Of a stretch of DNA of 64,000 bases, positions 12,339 to 24,760 are shown one piece after another. Made by a program: the position numbers and the translations under genes. The DNA is taken from assembly GCA_023313575.1 (NCBI GenBank), contig JAJTTP010000016.1:186001-250000 (forward strand). The letters are read 5' to 3'. Origin of the DNA: Eutypella sp. D-1 (lineage: Eukaryota > Ascomycota > Sordariomycetes > Xylariales > Diatrypaceae). Below the pieces are notes generated by a model. That model did no database searches, was not told where the DNA came from, and saw nothing but the letters and a program-made list of their open reading frames with translations. Positions within the stretch are counted from its first letter, which is position 1, and each line of letters begins with the position of its first letter.

Positions 12339-15300
12339 ATGAATGGGACGCCGCGCGTGTCGGCTGGTGGTTTCCCACGAACCCCAGGAACCGCAGCTCC
12401 TCCCTTACACCGAAATGATCATCGAAATGATCACCGAAATGATCCCAATCGAACCCCAACAAATCCCGGTGCACCACCCCCCAGTGGCAGGTCGACGACT
12501 AATCTACCTCCCGCACCGGAAAACACCACCGGTCAAAACCCCGCGAACCGACCTCTCATACCTCTACATATCATAGATGCACCTAGTCAGCGCTTCTATG
12601 CTGTATCCTTTTATATCGGTCTCTTAGCCTGGCGCTTTTATGACTGGGTACAGATGCTCGAGGATAATGGCAGTTCCTTCTACTTCTTCAGCAAATGGAC
12701 TTTTATTGACTTTGTCTATCTTTTCGCCCTCCCCTCCTTGCGCATACCATGGCTCGAGCTTTCCTCCCCCGTCGTTTGCTCCCTCTTCTCCTTCCACTTC
12801 CTCTTCAATTGGTTACTCATGTTTAACATACCGGTGCCATGGCATGCTTGGTTGTTGGGCATAGTCAAGATCTTCTACGACCGGGAGCTCTCCATATCGG
12901 AACATAGCGTCAGGGTTTCCAGTATAACTCATAACGCTTCCCTGATCATGGGCAAACAGATCATCAACATTCTTCCTGAAGGGTATGTCATGCTTGTCTA
13001 ACCGCCTACCCTCTCGCCTACCCTCTCGCTATAGTGATGCATATGCTGACTGTTCTGCTCCTTTGCTCTGCTCTGCTCTGCTCTAGGTCTGCCCGCTTAA
13101 ATCCAGAAAAGACCCCCTACTGCTTAGGTCAAGGTCGGGATGTCGTCCACGTACCAATCTACTTCAATGCAACTCTGCCCGTTGAGGTCGAGCTGCTTCG
13201 GATCGACCTCGAGACCAACGCCGAGGAGGTCGTTAAGCTCAGTCGTTCGCAGATTCGAGAGATTAATAAGCTCCACAAGAGAAGTGTCGATGACGGTTAC
13301 GAGTTATATACATACGATTTCCCCGTCAAGAAGTCCGGCGTCTATCAGTTGAACCGAGTCTTGGACGAGTACAAGCTGGAGGTTCAGAGGCTCACTATCC
13401 CCACCTATGTGGTTCCTTGTCCTAAGGCTCGCGTTCGTACCGCCGAGTCGTCTACGAGGTGTCTAGGGGAGTTGTCAGATCTGTCCTTGGAGGTACAAGG
13501 AACGCCGCCTCTCAAGATCCTCTATAGCCGCACCATCAATGGTCATAATCACGGCTTCCACTACCAGAGCCTCCAGCCTGACGGATTTTCTTCGCCCCTT
13601 ATTGGCGCACAGCGATCATCGAGCCTGATTTCGCCGGGATCCGATGATGTCTCCTGGGCCCGGGCTCAAGGCGTCTCTGTTAGCTTGAATGAGTCGATGA
13701 CCACCTCAGGGAAGTGGCAATACAATATTGGCGAGGTTCACGACGTGTTTGGAAACGTCATGAACTATACCCTGCTCGACGAGACTGATGTCCGTCCCAG
13801 GCCGAAGCACCTATACCAGGACTTTGTGGTTAGAGAGCGCCCTAGGGCTAATCTTGTCGGTTGCGATATTCGCAAACCGTTGAGAGTGGCCAAGGGAAGG
13901 GCGACTAGGCTTCCCGTCCAAATCAACCGCCCGGGGAAAACCCCCGACAACGTTTCTCACACTTTGACCTGGCAATTCTCGCCCATCGACACACTCACCA
14001 AGAGCGGTGACCACGGGGATGTTGTCGAGCTTGGCTCGTTTACAGCCAAGAATGTGAACGATCAACCGAAGATCTCGGCTCCCGGCCTTTACACCTTGAA
14101 GTCCGTTTCCTGCGACTCCTGTGAGGGAGAAATTGAGGAGCCATCGTCTTGCCTCCTCCTTAATCCTCCAGAGCCCCAGCTGACGATCCACGCCGAGGAG
14201 ATCCCCGACAAATGTGCTGGTAATTCTATTGGCCTTCTGGTGAGCCTAGATGCTGTCGGGACACCTCCATTCAGGGTTACATATGAGGTGTTTAGCCAGT
14301 ACGAAGATGCTCCGTCGCCCCGACGAGAAGTGGTAGAGATCAAGGGCCTAAGGCAACAACTTGAGTTGAGACCGAAGTGGTCTGGCCGACACGAGTATCG
14401 GTTCAAGCAATTAAAAGACGCCGTCTACGACATCGCATTGCCGCAGTCGGATGAGTATCGTCTCGAGCAGAATGTGAAGCCGCCCGCGTCTGCGTTCTTC
14501 GCGGATCCTACCACGACTACCCTACACGCCTGTCTGGATGAGCCGGTCAGGACTGAGGTGACGATATGGGGAGACGGCCCGTTCACATTAGAATGGGAAC
14601 TGGTTCACGAGAGGAAGAGGAAGTCCGAGAAGGTAACCGACATTGAAGGAGACAGCTTCGTCATCGAGACACCCCCGTTATCATCCGGTGGCGAGTACAC
14701 GCTTGCCCTGAAAAGCGTTCGCGACCGGACGGGATGCCAGATTTTCCTTGATGAGACGAAGAAGATATCCGTCAGGCGCCAGCGACCACGAGCTGCCTTT
14801 GGCCTTCTCGATAACAAGAAGTCCGCCACAACTGTCGAAGGCTCCTCGGTTCACCTTCCTCTGCGTCTCTCGGGCGCTGGCCCATGGAAAGTTGCTTACC
14901 AGAACCTCGATGACCCCAGCGGCGAAAGGAAGGTTCGGGTTGCTCGCTCCAGCAATGATCACATCGAAGTGAAGGAGAAGGGTACCTACGAGATTGTTGA
15001 TGTCATGGATAACCTATGTCCGGGCGCCATTGATCCCAAGGCCTCGACCTTCAAGGTCGACTGGTTCCCACGGCCCGAGCTCTCTTTAGTTCCGTCCGAG
15101 GCCATCAAAGCTGTAGATGGGAACTCGGTCTTCATCAAGGAGGATGTCTGCGAGGGCGATGTAGACGGGTTCGAAGTAGCTCTCCGAGGTGGGTTCAGAG
15201 CCCCGTTTTATTTGGGCAGTGCGCTAATGAAAATTACAGGATCGCCTCCGTACCACGTTCAGTACGAAGTCAGATACAAGCCCAACAAGTCGGGTTCCGG

Positions 15301-16354
15301 ATCGGTGGCTCGCAAAGAATTTGATGCCGCCCTTGGGAAAGCCTCCATATCCATGGATACAACGCGGCCGGGCAAATACGCCTATAGCTTCTCGGCGTTG
15401 TCAGATAACCTCTACAACAACGACAAGGGCCAGTCGCCGTCGCTCATACTGCAGCAGATGGTCAACGCAAAGCCGTCGGTCACCTTCGCCAAGCCGGGAC
15501 AGACGTTGAAGATGTGCATGTCGGAGCAGGACCAGGAGGAGCGCATCCCTATCAACCTGGAAGGTGTGGCGCCGTTCTACGTGGAGGTCGAGATCAAGCA
15601 CCACGCCGGTGCCTTCCCCGAGATCTTCAGAATCCCCAACATCCCCACCAACACGTACGGCATCCAGATCCCCCGCCAGTACCTCAAGCTCGGCATCCAG
15701 CAGGTCCGGATCCGCAACGTGCGCGACGCCCGCGGCTGCCAGACCAAGTCCGACGTGGGGGGGCCGTCGGTGCAGATCCAGCTATACGACGCGCCGGCCA
15801 TCTACCCCCTGGAGCAGCGGACCGACTACTGCGTGGGCGAGCGGATCGCGTACACGCTCTCGGGCACGCCGCCGTTCGAGGTGAACTACAAGTTCGACGG
15901 GGTGCAGAAGAAGGCGAAGTCGCCGACGACGAACTTCCGGCGCGTAGCAGAGGCTCCGGGAGACTTCACGATCACGAGCGTGAGCGACCGGACAAGCGAC
16001 TGCCGGGCGGCAGTGGAGCTGACGAAGACGATCCACCCGATGCCGAGCGTGCGGATCAGCAAGGGGCGCGTGATCCAGGTGGACATCCACGAGGGCAGCG
16101 AGGTGGAGATCCTGTTCGAGTTCTGGGGCACCCCGCCCTTCGAGTTCACGTACACCCGCAGCTCCAACGCCCGTCGCGGCCAGCGCTCCCAGGTCCTCGA
16201 GACCCGCCACGACGTCAGCCACGAACACGCCAAGACTATCACCGCCAGCCTCGAGGGCACCTACGAGGTCGTTGCTATCAAGGACCGCCATTGCGCGTTC
16301 TCGACTATGAATGTTAAGGGTGATGAGAAGGGCCAGACCTTTGTGCAGTACTGA
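12339..16354 (+). CDS. POM152: Nucleoporin POM152, pore membrane ring protein
   Basis: Three exons (12339-12982, 13087-15188, 15240-16354) give 1286 residues. An Asn/Pro-rich N-terminus precedes membrane segments at about residues 87-103 (FYAVSFYIGLLAW), 122-138 and 145-165 (VVCSLFSFHFLFNWLLMF). The long remainder is lumenal and made of repeated immunoglobulin-like domains. Their recurring core is seen at least eight times, as GTPPLKI, GTPPFRV, GDGPFTL, GAGPWKV, GSPPYHV, GVAPFYV, GTPPFEV and GTPPFEF, usually with a nearby YTL or YEV strand. This is the architecture of POM152, which forms the lumenal ring of the nuclear pore complex. The second intron (15189-15239, 51 nt) is a multiple of three and stop-free. 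It has GTGGGT, a GCTAATG branch site and CAG, and splicing restores the conserved GSPPYHV block, so it is treated as an intron. Codon use shifts to strongly GC-ending towards the 3' end. Confidence 0.96.
15189..15239 (+). other. In-frame 51-nt stop-free intron in POM152
   Basis: The segment begins GTGGGT, has GCTAATG about 13 nt before the end and finishes TTACAG. It is 17 codons long without a stop, so unspliced transcripts would still code for a protein with a 17-residue insert between an Ig-like domain's strands. Removal joins Arg to GSPPYHV, which matches the other repeats. Confidence 0.75.
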
Positions 16355-19335
16355 GCTAAGTTAAGTAGGCGGGAAAGGCAGGGGATGCTACTACTTACTA
16401 CCGATTGGTGGGAGTTGGGGGGGTGTTTTGTGGGGGAGTGGAGAGGGAGATGGCGTTAAGTAGAGAAAACCACTTTGAAAGAAAAAAAAGAGAACAGAGA
16501 AGAGAACAGAGAAAAGAGGAAAAGAAAAGAGGCTACATGGGAGTGCGTATATGCATGCATGCATGTTGTGTATGTATGTATGTAACGAGAGGCTTAAAAC
16601 AGAAGAAGCAAGAAGAGAAGAAGAAAAAGAAGAGCTCGGTAGTGATAGTGGTGGTGGACACACGACGATGGACACGAATGGGAAGGGAAGGGAAAGGAAA
16701 CGGGGGTGGGATAAGGGGGGGATGGATGGGGGGGTGATATTGCATGAGCATGGCGTTTTTTTTTTCCTTTCCTTTCTTTCTTTCTGGGTTGTAGTTGGTT
16801 TGTTCTTAATACATGAAACTTTTTTTATTTAAAAACCCCCCCAAGAAAGGGGAAGCTTATTGTGTTACGTATGCCATTGGTCTAAGTTTGGCTATGGCTA
16901 TGGTTATGTTGGTTCCAACCAAGTGACTGTCACGGGGATCCTTTTCTCTTCCCCCCCAGGGTAGGGAGACTGTCTATTGTAGTTTTTGAGCCTCAGGACA
17001 GGTGATAGGACCTTTATGCGCTGACAGAGAAAGGGAACGATGATGCGAAAAATTTTGGCGTAAGATCACCAGGTGCTACTAGGTATGGTATCGTATGGGA
17101 TCGATTCTTATCGACGTGTTGAAACATCGTGAGGTTTTTGCTTCGTCATTGGTGTTTCTGGCTTTGGGCCGTCGTTGTCGTCGTTAGCTATCATGGTTGT
17201 TGAAGGGGGCTTGTTACGGCACCGATCACGGTAGATATATGGACCAGATACCTCCCTCCTTCCCCCCCTTTTTGGGTTTGGTCTGCTGAGCCACAATGCG
17301 GCTATATTACAAGGCTCTCCATGCCGATAGATATTGGGCCCATTGCCGGATAGCAAAGCAAACTATTACTTTCCTTTTCCATTCCCCGAAAGAGTTCTCA
17401 CAGATCAACTGAAATGTGGCGCATGCAAAACGTGACTGGCATATACTCCCTTTTGGTTGCAACGGGGCAGGTTAGGTGGCGAATCGCTTACTGCCTCCGT
17501 AGCCGTGATAGGGGCCTCTGCCTCGTGAGAAACTACCTATGATGTAGAAACTAGAGGAAGTGCTGTCGTAACCGAAAAGAATATTGATATTTTGGGCCAT
17601 TTTGGGCCTTCCTACGGCTCTGGGAAAAGGAAGGAAAGAAGAAGAATCTGCCCAACCTATCTATCCCCAGGTGTTTCTTTTATAGGTGCCCAGAGTGGGC
17701 CCACATACTGGATGCGACATGTGCTCCTATGTGTGGTATCGATATGTTGATACTTTGGGTCTTCATTTTCACTTGCCTTCTGAGTTTTGGTTCATCATGT
17801 CATCATCGTTATCGTTGTTGTTGCTATTGTCGTCATTGTCAGGAAAGGGGCGGAGAGTCTAGGAAATATAAGCAGCAATGTGCAACAGGCCCAGGACCGC
17901 AGTGCGGCTTGCTGGGATCGTCGAATCCTCAGCTAATAGTTAGTATATGTACGGCAAAGGCGGGAGAAAAGCCACGTGCGGACGGGTCGGGGGTGACAAG
18001 ACAGGACGAGAGAGGCTTCGGCAGCGCTGTGCGATGCGAGCATGTGGTTACGGGGCTACGGTTGGACCCTGCTCGCGTGTAACTCGATGGAGCAACGTCA
18101 AACTGACCTGAATAGCATGCGAGCAATCCTTCGCGTCCTAGAGCAATGACATACCAGCTTCTTCCTCCTGGCCAGACCAGGCCAGCCCATAACCTTCTAG
18201 GCACCACCATAGGTACCAATAGCAAGCCCCTTATGGTATACAAAAGGGCACGTGTAGGGGATTCGTCCTACCCGACTACGATACGGTGCTCCCTTGCCCG
18301 CTAGCCAACAATCAGCCGGCCGGAGCATTGATGTGTAATCTGATAAAAACCCCGACCTTCCCTGCCTATCGTAGGACGAGTTTATAGTTTCGTTTGTATA
18401 CGGTGACTAGCTTCCACCCGTAACAACAACGATAACGAGGCTGTTACGAGGGAGTGGTAGGGGGCTTGCCTAGTAGACCACGCCAGCCAAACCTCGATCT
18501 CTTACCGAGGCATAGCAAGCCGTGTGTATTTCTGTGATCCTGCAGCACGTAAGTCTTTCGCTTTAATCTCGACAACATCTCCTTCCCTCAACGTCACCAT
18601 TGTAGTTATACTTATCTAGACAACAACATTCGCCCCCGCGCCGTCCCGCGCCGTCCCGCTCCGTCTAACTCGACTAACCTGTAAATGTAGCCCAAACATG
18701 CTTTCCAGCAACCGCTCGCTTGATTCCCAGATAGCAACCTAGGCCAATAGCTCTGTCGACTGTCTCATGGTAACACCTTGCTCCGCCAGCGTAACCCTCT
18801 AGCTGTCTGACTTCCTCACAAGTCAAGATATTAGTCGCTCTTCGCGTTTTTCTACGCAGCATGAATGACTCAACAAACACAAACATCTAGACTTCTTTGC
18901 TTGACAGAGGCTCTCACTTTGTCTTGTCTTCGCGGCATCTATATCCCACAAGATGTGGCCATCATCGCAACGTTACTCAAACAAACACGCCGTGATGACT
19001 GACTCGATAAGTGACACCCGTGGGACGTCTGAAGGCGTACGGGACGCCCACGCGTCCCTACTGGTGTGAGCTTCCGTGCTGCGGATTGAATGTAGGCTAG
19101 GGAGCAGTGGAAGAACAGGAGCGAGTTTGATCCTCTAGATGACGAGTATAAGTAGCGTCCATGGAGACTAAGAACAGAGGAAACGAAGAGCTCAGACAGC
19201 CATAAGCAGCACCATCGAGAGACTAGCCCGCAGAGCTTGGCCGGAGAATACACAACGCCTCCAACTACTGAGCACCAGAGTCTCTCACGGTATATTCCTC
19301 ATAAACATCACTTATAAGTCACACCGTCAGCAGTC
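16355..19335. other. 3 kb intergenic region after POM152
   Basis: No gene is supported. A purine-rich stretch (AGAGAACAGAGA-like) runs from about 16470 to 16530, followed by ATGC and TATG short tandems at 16549-16583. T runs are near 16757. A long antisense frame at 17929-18243 and others show no recognisable domain. A TATA-like TATAAGTA at 19147 may serve the next gene. Confidence 0.55.
16549..16583. repeat. ATGC and TATG microsatellites
   Basis: About four ATGC units are followed after a short gap by three to four TATG units, next to a purine-rich tract in the POM152 3' flank. This is simple-sequence DNA with no evident function. Confidence 0.6.
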
Positions 19336-20097
19336 ATGTCCGAAGATCAAGCAAGCGAAAAATACAACAGATGGAACGCATGGGGCCCGTCGACGCCGAG
19401 GAAGCCGTCCTATTCGCACCTTCCGGGCCAGGACACGACCCGAGATCCATGGGCGCCGGACGAGCCTCAGGCCTATCATAACGCACGGCCTGCCCCTGTT
19501 CAGAAGAAGCCGGCGTCCGGGCAAACGCCAAATCAACAACATGGCGCTTATGCCCACCAGTATGCCTGTTACTTTCCACAGCAGGACAGCTCTTCCTCGC
19601 AGGGGGGTTCCCAGCAGCAACCTCAACCTCAATATAATCTAGGGCAGTCTGGCCAGACGCAAGGGGGGTATGACCTAAACCCCCAACAGTACCAATCGAC
19701 CTACCCACAGTATGGTATTCAACAGCAATCCTCGGGTGGCCAGCAACGATCTTCAAGTGGGCAGCAGCAATCCTCAAGTAACAAGCAGGACCTAGCATAC
19801 AAGTTCATAACAGAAGGGGATGGTTTTTGGAAGGATTGGACGAACCAGATAATTCAATCTAATCACTTTGAATGGAGCCTGGCGGATTTTGAAAAAGTCA
19901 CCCAGGAGAGTACAGCCCCAGAATCAGTACTCAGGACTATCTGGCAAACTGCCGAGGTGTGGTCTGCGGAAGAGGTTGCCTGCGGTTCAGATGGTCTTCC
20001 GGAAGGAGGAAGGGCGAGGGCGGTGGGACGAGTGGCCGAAGATGCCCTGAGATTTATGGGCATTAATGTGAAGAAGGAAATAATCTCGGACAGGTAG
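19336..20097 (+). CDS. Gln/Ser-rich protein of unknown function
   Basis: A single open frame of 253 residues starts at the first ATG after a TATA-like TATAAGTA about 190 nt upstream. I do not recognise the family. Residues 1-150 are disordered and rich in Gln, Ser, Pro, Tyr and Gly, with repeats of the type QQSSSGQQ and several Tyr-Gln pairs. The C-terminal 100 residues look folded: an acidic-aromatic stretch DGFWKDWTNQIIQSNHFEW, then ADFEKVTQESTAPESVLRTI and a helical tail ending in a charged KKEIISDR. There is no signal peptide or membrane segment. The low-complexity half resembles prion-like or RNA-granule proteins, but that is inference. Composition and the ordered tail suggest a real gene rather than a chance frame. 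No introns were seen. Confidence 0.6.
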   Translation: MSEDQASEKYNRWNAWGPSTPRKPSYSHLPGQDTTRDPWAPDEPQAYHNARPAPVQKKPASGQTPNQQHGAYAHQYACYFPQQDSSSSQGGSQQQPQPQYNLGQSGQTQGGYDLNPQQYQSTYPQYGIQQQSSGGQQRSSSGQQQSSSNKQDLAYKFITEGDGFWKDWTNQIIQSNHFEWSLADFEKVTQESTAPESVLRTIWQTAEVWSAEEVACGSDGLPEGGRARAVGRVAEDALRFMGINVKKEIISDR

Positions 20098-21231
20098 TAG
20101 ATGAGGGACCAGAGGCACATCAGAAGTGTGAAGCCTGGAGGAATAAACATGGTAATGGGTGGGAGCGACGCGAACTTGGAGTTTGGGCTGTCTGATGATT
20201 TTCATCGTCCTCGTTTTCCTGTCCTTCGGACCTACCCCTCCACATGCCCGTTCTCTTCGTATTTTCAGCCTCTCTTGTTCATCCTTCCACGTACCGCTCA
20301 CCCACTCCACCTTTATCTCTCCTAACACTTAATAGCTCCCACCAGCGTTCGACAACACATCGATGAAGAGCCCGTTAGGCAAACATAGGGAGAAGGAATG
20401 TGTCAAGTCACAAATACCGACATTGGTCGGGTGGATTGGCAGCAATGATTGTGCATGGGTTGGGAGATATGCTTAGGAAGTTATGGCATGGGCTATTTGG
20501 CAGGGGTAGCAGAATATTGTACAGGTTTTGTCCTCAAGGGGGGTTTCCCTGTACATGGCGGCAGCGCCTCGCCTGGTCGGCTGCTTCTTGCCGGTGAATG
20601 CGTATTCTGGATAGAATTGGATACTGTTCAAGTTCTTAAATAACTTGGTCTTTTCACTTCACATTTCTGGCCTAATCTCTTTCAGCATTGCTACTGTACT
20701 AGTATATTGAGCTTTTGATGACCATATCGTGGTGATAATGCCGGCGTAGACTCACCTCATCTCTCGATTCAACATCTCTCCCATCTAATGGTTGGGAACC
20801 CTCCCTGTTGCTGAATAATGCCTCCATGGTGTAACCTTCTTCCGCTTTCCATGGGAAAGTTCGACGTAGTCGATGCAGGGGTTATCAGTGTGGGGTTAGG
20901 CTGATTGTTGTTTAGAATAACATGTATGCTTAAAGATGGCTAGATACCCCTTAATTACCCCTTTTGCCCCTTTTCTCCAATAAAGTTCGGTTCTGGGAGC
21001 CCCGCTTAGTCATGGCAGGACGATATTATATTTACTATAGCGTCATAGAAATTGCGCTTCTACTCAGAGTGCAACCGCGGTAAAAGTTGCATATATGAAA
21101 GTTGCATGTCTCGTGTAGCCGCCTCTTAGTGTTCTACATGGGCGCTGCGTTCTGTGGTACAAGAACATGTGACTTCGTCCACTGATTAATTGCAAGGCCG
21201 GGGTAGCCTATTGGGAGACATCCCGTCCATG

Positions 21232-21240
21232 TATAAATAG
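21232..21240 (+). promoter_or_regulatory. Orphan TATA box
   Basis: TATAAATAG is preceded by ATTGG (inverted CCAAT) about 20 nt upstream. The frame after it holds only very short peptides, for example one of about 31 codons starting near 21370. It could drive a non-coding RNA or be chance. Confidence 0.2.
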
Positions 21241-24200
21241 ATTAGTTCCGATCAGCCACCGGGCTCGGCTCATCCACTTCTATGGGTCAAAGGTGACCAA
21301 CTACTAGGAGTAGGCGCCAGGTTACGCCCTGTATTTGGGCTCGATTGTGTGGTCCGGATCCCTGACAACCATGATGAACATGTGCGGAATCTATGGATCG
21401 ACAAAACCGACGGGCGACGGGTCGATGATAAGCCCGAAATATTTCCTGGCTTTGCAGCAAAAATAGATAGAGAACGAGGAGAGCATAGACCTCATCCTGT
21501 TACAGATTCATCGAGACCGGCGGGGGGGTGGAGGCTGCCAGAAAGGTGAAGCAGAGGTAGGTACCATCAAATCTATTCCCATCAACATGTACTGCCTGCT
21601 GTCTCTTGAGATAACTCGAATGTTTTCGGCAACCCGATGCCTAACTTTTCAGCCCGCAGCCCAATTCTGCAAACCACTAAGAGCAAGTATCAGCGTCTAT
21701 GGCTTAGACTAAGAGGCAGCCCACGGAACCCAAGCGGAAATGTAAAACTCGGGAAAACAAAAAGCCAAGCCAAACGACAAGAACCAACTGCCTTTCGGTT
21801 GTATGCTTGCGGTTGCGCGTACCGTAGGATGGAGGCTATACATTACTGACGGGTGAGGTTACAACGACACGACGGAGTGAAACATGAGAAGCGTCATGTC
21901 CCTTATGCAGTCAGGCCATGATGGGCCCCTTGTGTCCGTTGCTTTCCGAGTGTTGAGCAAGTTCTCTCATTTAATTCCGTGAAGTGGCAGATCGGGACTT
22001 CGAGCTTCGGCGCCCAAGAGACCCAGCATCGTGATCTCGACACCAGGAGTTGAGTGGCGACTGCCGTCGTAAGGGAATACGTGTGGCAAGGCTAGGAAGG
22101 GGGGTTGGATGCGTGTCTGGTTGCGTGCCAGGTAGGGTTGGCTAATAGCTGGCACGCGAGAAAGAGCGAGGATTCCGCCCCGCCCTGTAATATGCCGACG
22201 TCCCATCTTATCAACCTGTCAACAAGGACAGCGTTCTATGCGGGATAAGAGGAGAGGGCGGAAGCGGAGGGCCGGGGTTGCATATACGGATTTACGTGGC
22301 TGATAGTTGTTGTCTCTCGTTTCTCGATTACCACCCCGCCTTGTCCATCTCCTCTTCTCGGGCCTCCTCGTCGTGGTGCTTGGGTGGGAGTAGGAATGGG
22401 AGTGGGACGTCGGTAAGGCTGATGGCATCGAAGCTACCGGACCCAATGCATACCCAGGTCCCGGGCCAGGTAGACCTTGTATTGTCTGGGCAAGCCGGGT
22501 AGCGACTGCGTCCGGCTGCAGATTGTGACTGGATACCTCCTTCGGCAGCTGCAGGGCTCGTATGTATATGCGTTGCGGCGTTCGCCTGGGCGCAGGATCT
22601 AAGTGGATCACGGCTCGGCATCTCGCCATACCTATCTCGACGATCCCTAGACTATCACCCCGTGTGTGTGCGTGCGTGCAGGTGGTGGCCTAAAAATGGG
22701 AGGGGTTTTTACGTACCTTAACCCTTAAGCATACAAAAACTGTGGCCACTGCCTGGTGTGCGTGCGTGCGTGCATTATATGTGTATGCGAACATGCGTAC
22801 AGGCCCAAGAGCTTTGGGGTGGTGTTCCATGGAGAGTACCTCCAACTTACATCTCGGGGTGGCTTCATCAGCAGGTAGGTACCGACCAGACACATCATTT
22901 TTTTAATAGATCGATCAACCCATGGGTAAGGTTGGGGTCTGAGGTATCAAGGGTCTAAAACGCTTCTGGTTAAGGACCTTGTATATGACGATCTAGGTAC
23001 ATATATAAACAGATTTGATGGCCTGGTGAACTTGAGTACCATCAAGGTCAGTCATAGAGTCATCTGCTTCTAGCTCGAGGAGAAAACAAGAGGGACGATA
23101 TATTCCTTTTTATGTCTAGGCACGAATCAAGTATACACAACTGATACGTACATGGGATATTGCAGTAACACACATATTCTCGAGACGAACCGGGTATACA
23201 CTCGGGAATAATTGCTGCACATACGGACTCCCTTAGCCAGGATCTATTAGGTGACAATGCGGGATTACCCAGGGCTGAACATGAACTAATGCAAGCCACG
23301 GGCCCCTAACTCTGTCACGCTAGGTCTGAGGCAGGGGGTAGGGGAGTGTCAGGCCCAGGGGAAGTGAAGCCCAGCGCCAGCTAATCACGCGTGCTATACA
23401 AACCCAGGAGGAATATCCGAAAGGGACAATGCGATAGTCGCCAGGAGTTATTAGATGGCGCGATTATATCAACATGACGTGTTCATTCTCATTGTATCTA
23501 TGATAATGAGGTTGTGGTCAATATTTGGACTTATCGTCAACCTCTCCCCATTTTACCACTTTGCTACTCTGCCACTGCCCACCACCCTGGTCACCTAACA
23601 TACCCCTGATGCCAATCCCTCCGCGTAGTCGCTTCCGGCTACGACGTCAAAATAGACACAATCCGGTTCTGTTTCAGCCTGCATCTGAGTTCATGGCCGC
23701 GGGCGATTTGCCGTGTGTGTTTTCTCCCCCGAAAATCCGGGGAAGTAATTGGAGGTTCTGGAGCCAGAGCCCCTGGTTTCCATTAGTGAAAAGTCCAAGA
23801 GGGTTTTATTCCAGAGATGCCCGGGCGAGATACCCCGTATTGCATTGCCTACCTGTACTGTGTTCATCAGGCGGCCAGGTTGTGTGGTTGCAATGTAGGT
23901 GAATGTATCGTGACACGTTTGTCCAATAGAGACTCAACAGTAACTGCCCGGACTGACAGTATACAATCTACCCAGTTCATCTAGAACCATCCTAGTAGTC
24001 GATCTACGCCTTTGTAGGCTTAGAATGTATCGTCCTACTGCGCGACTTGCTATGTAGATGCACTGCAACGCATGTGCGTACGCGTAAAATATATAGGCGA
24101 ATATTACCCTGCCACCCCTGGCATTTGGGGGCGCAAAGAAAACCCGTCTATGATTCCTACATAGCATGTACACTGACTCTCATCTTATCTATCGATCTTT

Positions 24201-24624
24201 CGACCCCAAACATCTAGTTACTTTTTATAGCGCTAGGAGCTCGTTTTTCTCTTCGGGAGGCTGTCCAACGTCCCGAAACTTCCCCAGCTTCATTAGATTT
24301 GTGTGGCCGCCCAACCGATAATCCTATGGTGGCAGTATGTAAGTGAACTAGTTGAGTCGTATCACTATCCTAACCTATCTTTTCTCTTTTTCCTCGTCGG
24401 ACAATTTGTCGCTAGGGGTTATGCTATGTATGACTCGCACTTAGGGATTTCTAACAGAGAGTCCTTCAGTACTTACGACAAAAGAAAAAAGCATCTTCAA
24501 AAATTCCAATGTCAACTGTGGTATTCGGCGCCTAAGAACACCTAGGGTTGTCAATGTAAGTCCTTGTACCATGTAGACTGCAGTTGGGTAGAGTTTAGGT
24601 AGAGATTATGGGACGATCTTTTGG

Positions 24625-24760
24625 TTACACCAAGACTGAAAGCCAAGAGCGCCCGTTCAAGCCCGAACACGACGCCAGTTAAGCCCACTGCCCGTCTACA
24701 GACTACTGGGCCTGTCAATGCCGTGCCGGGACCACCCCCGGCTTCTAGTTACACCCTGAC
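24625..24760 (+). pseudogene. Possible degenerate 5S rRNA-like sequence
   Basis: The stretch contains CCCGAACACGACGCCAGTTAAGCCC, which resembles the loop B / loop C part of 5S rRNA, followed about 25 nt later by GACTACTGGG, similar to the later loop region. The two ends do not pair into helix I; instead GTTACACC occurs as a direct repeat. If real, it is a decayed copy, as dispersed 5S genes and relics are common in filamentous ascomycetes. Resemblance was judged by eye only. Confidence 0.25.

Noticed and set aside
15514..16317. Open frame of 267 codons on the plus strand within POM152
   Set aside because: Same strand, other frame of the POM152 3' end; Arg/Pro/Gly-rich composition is an artefact of GC-rich third positions.
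17929..18243. Open frame of 104 codons on the minus strand
   Set aside because: No domain, no promoter signal, mixed codon use; probably chance.
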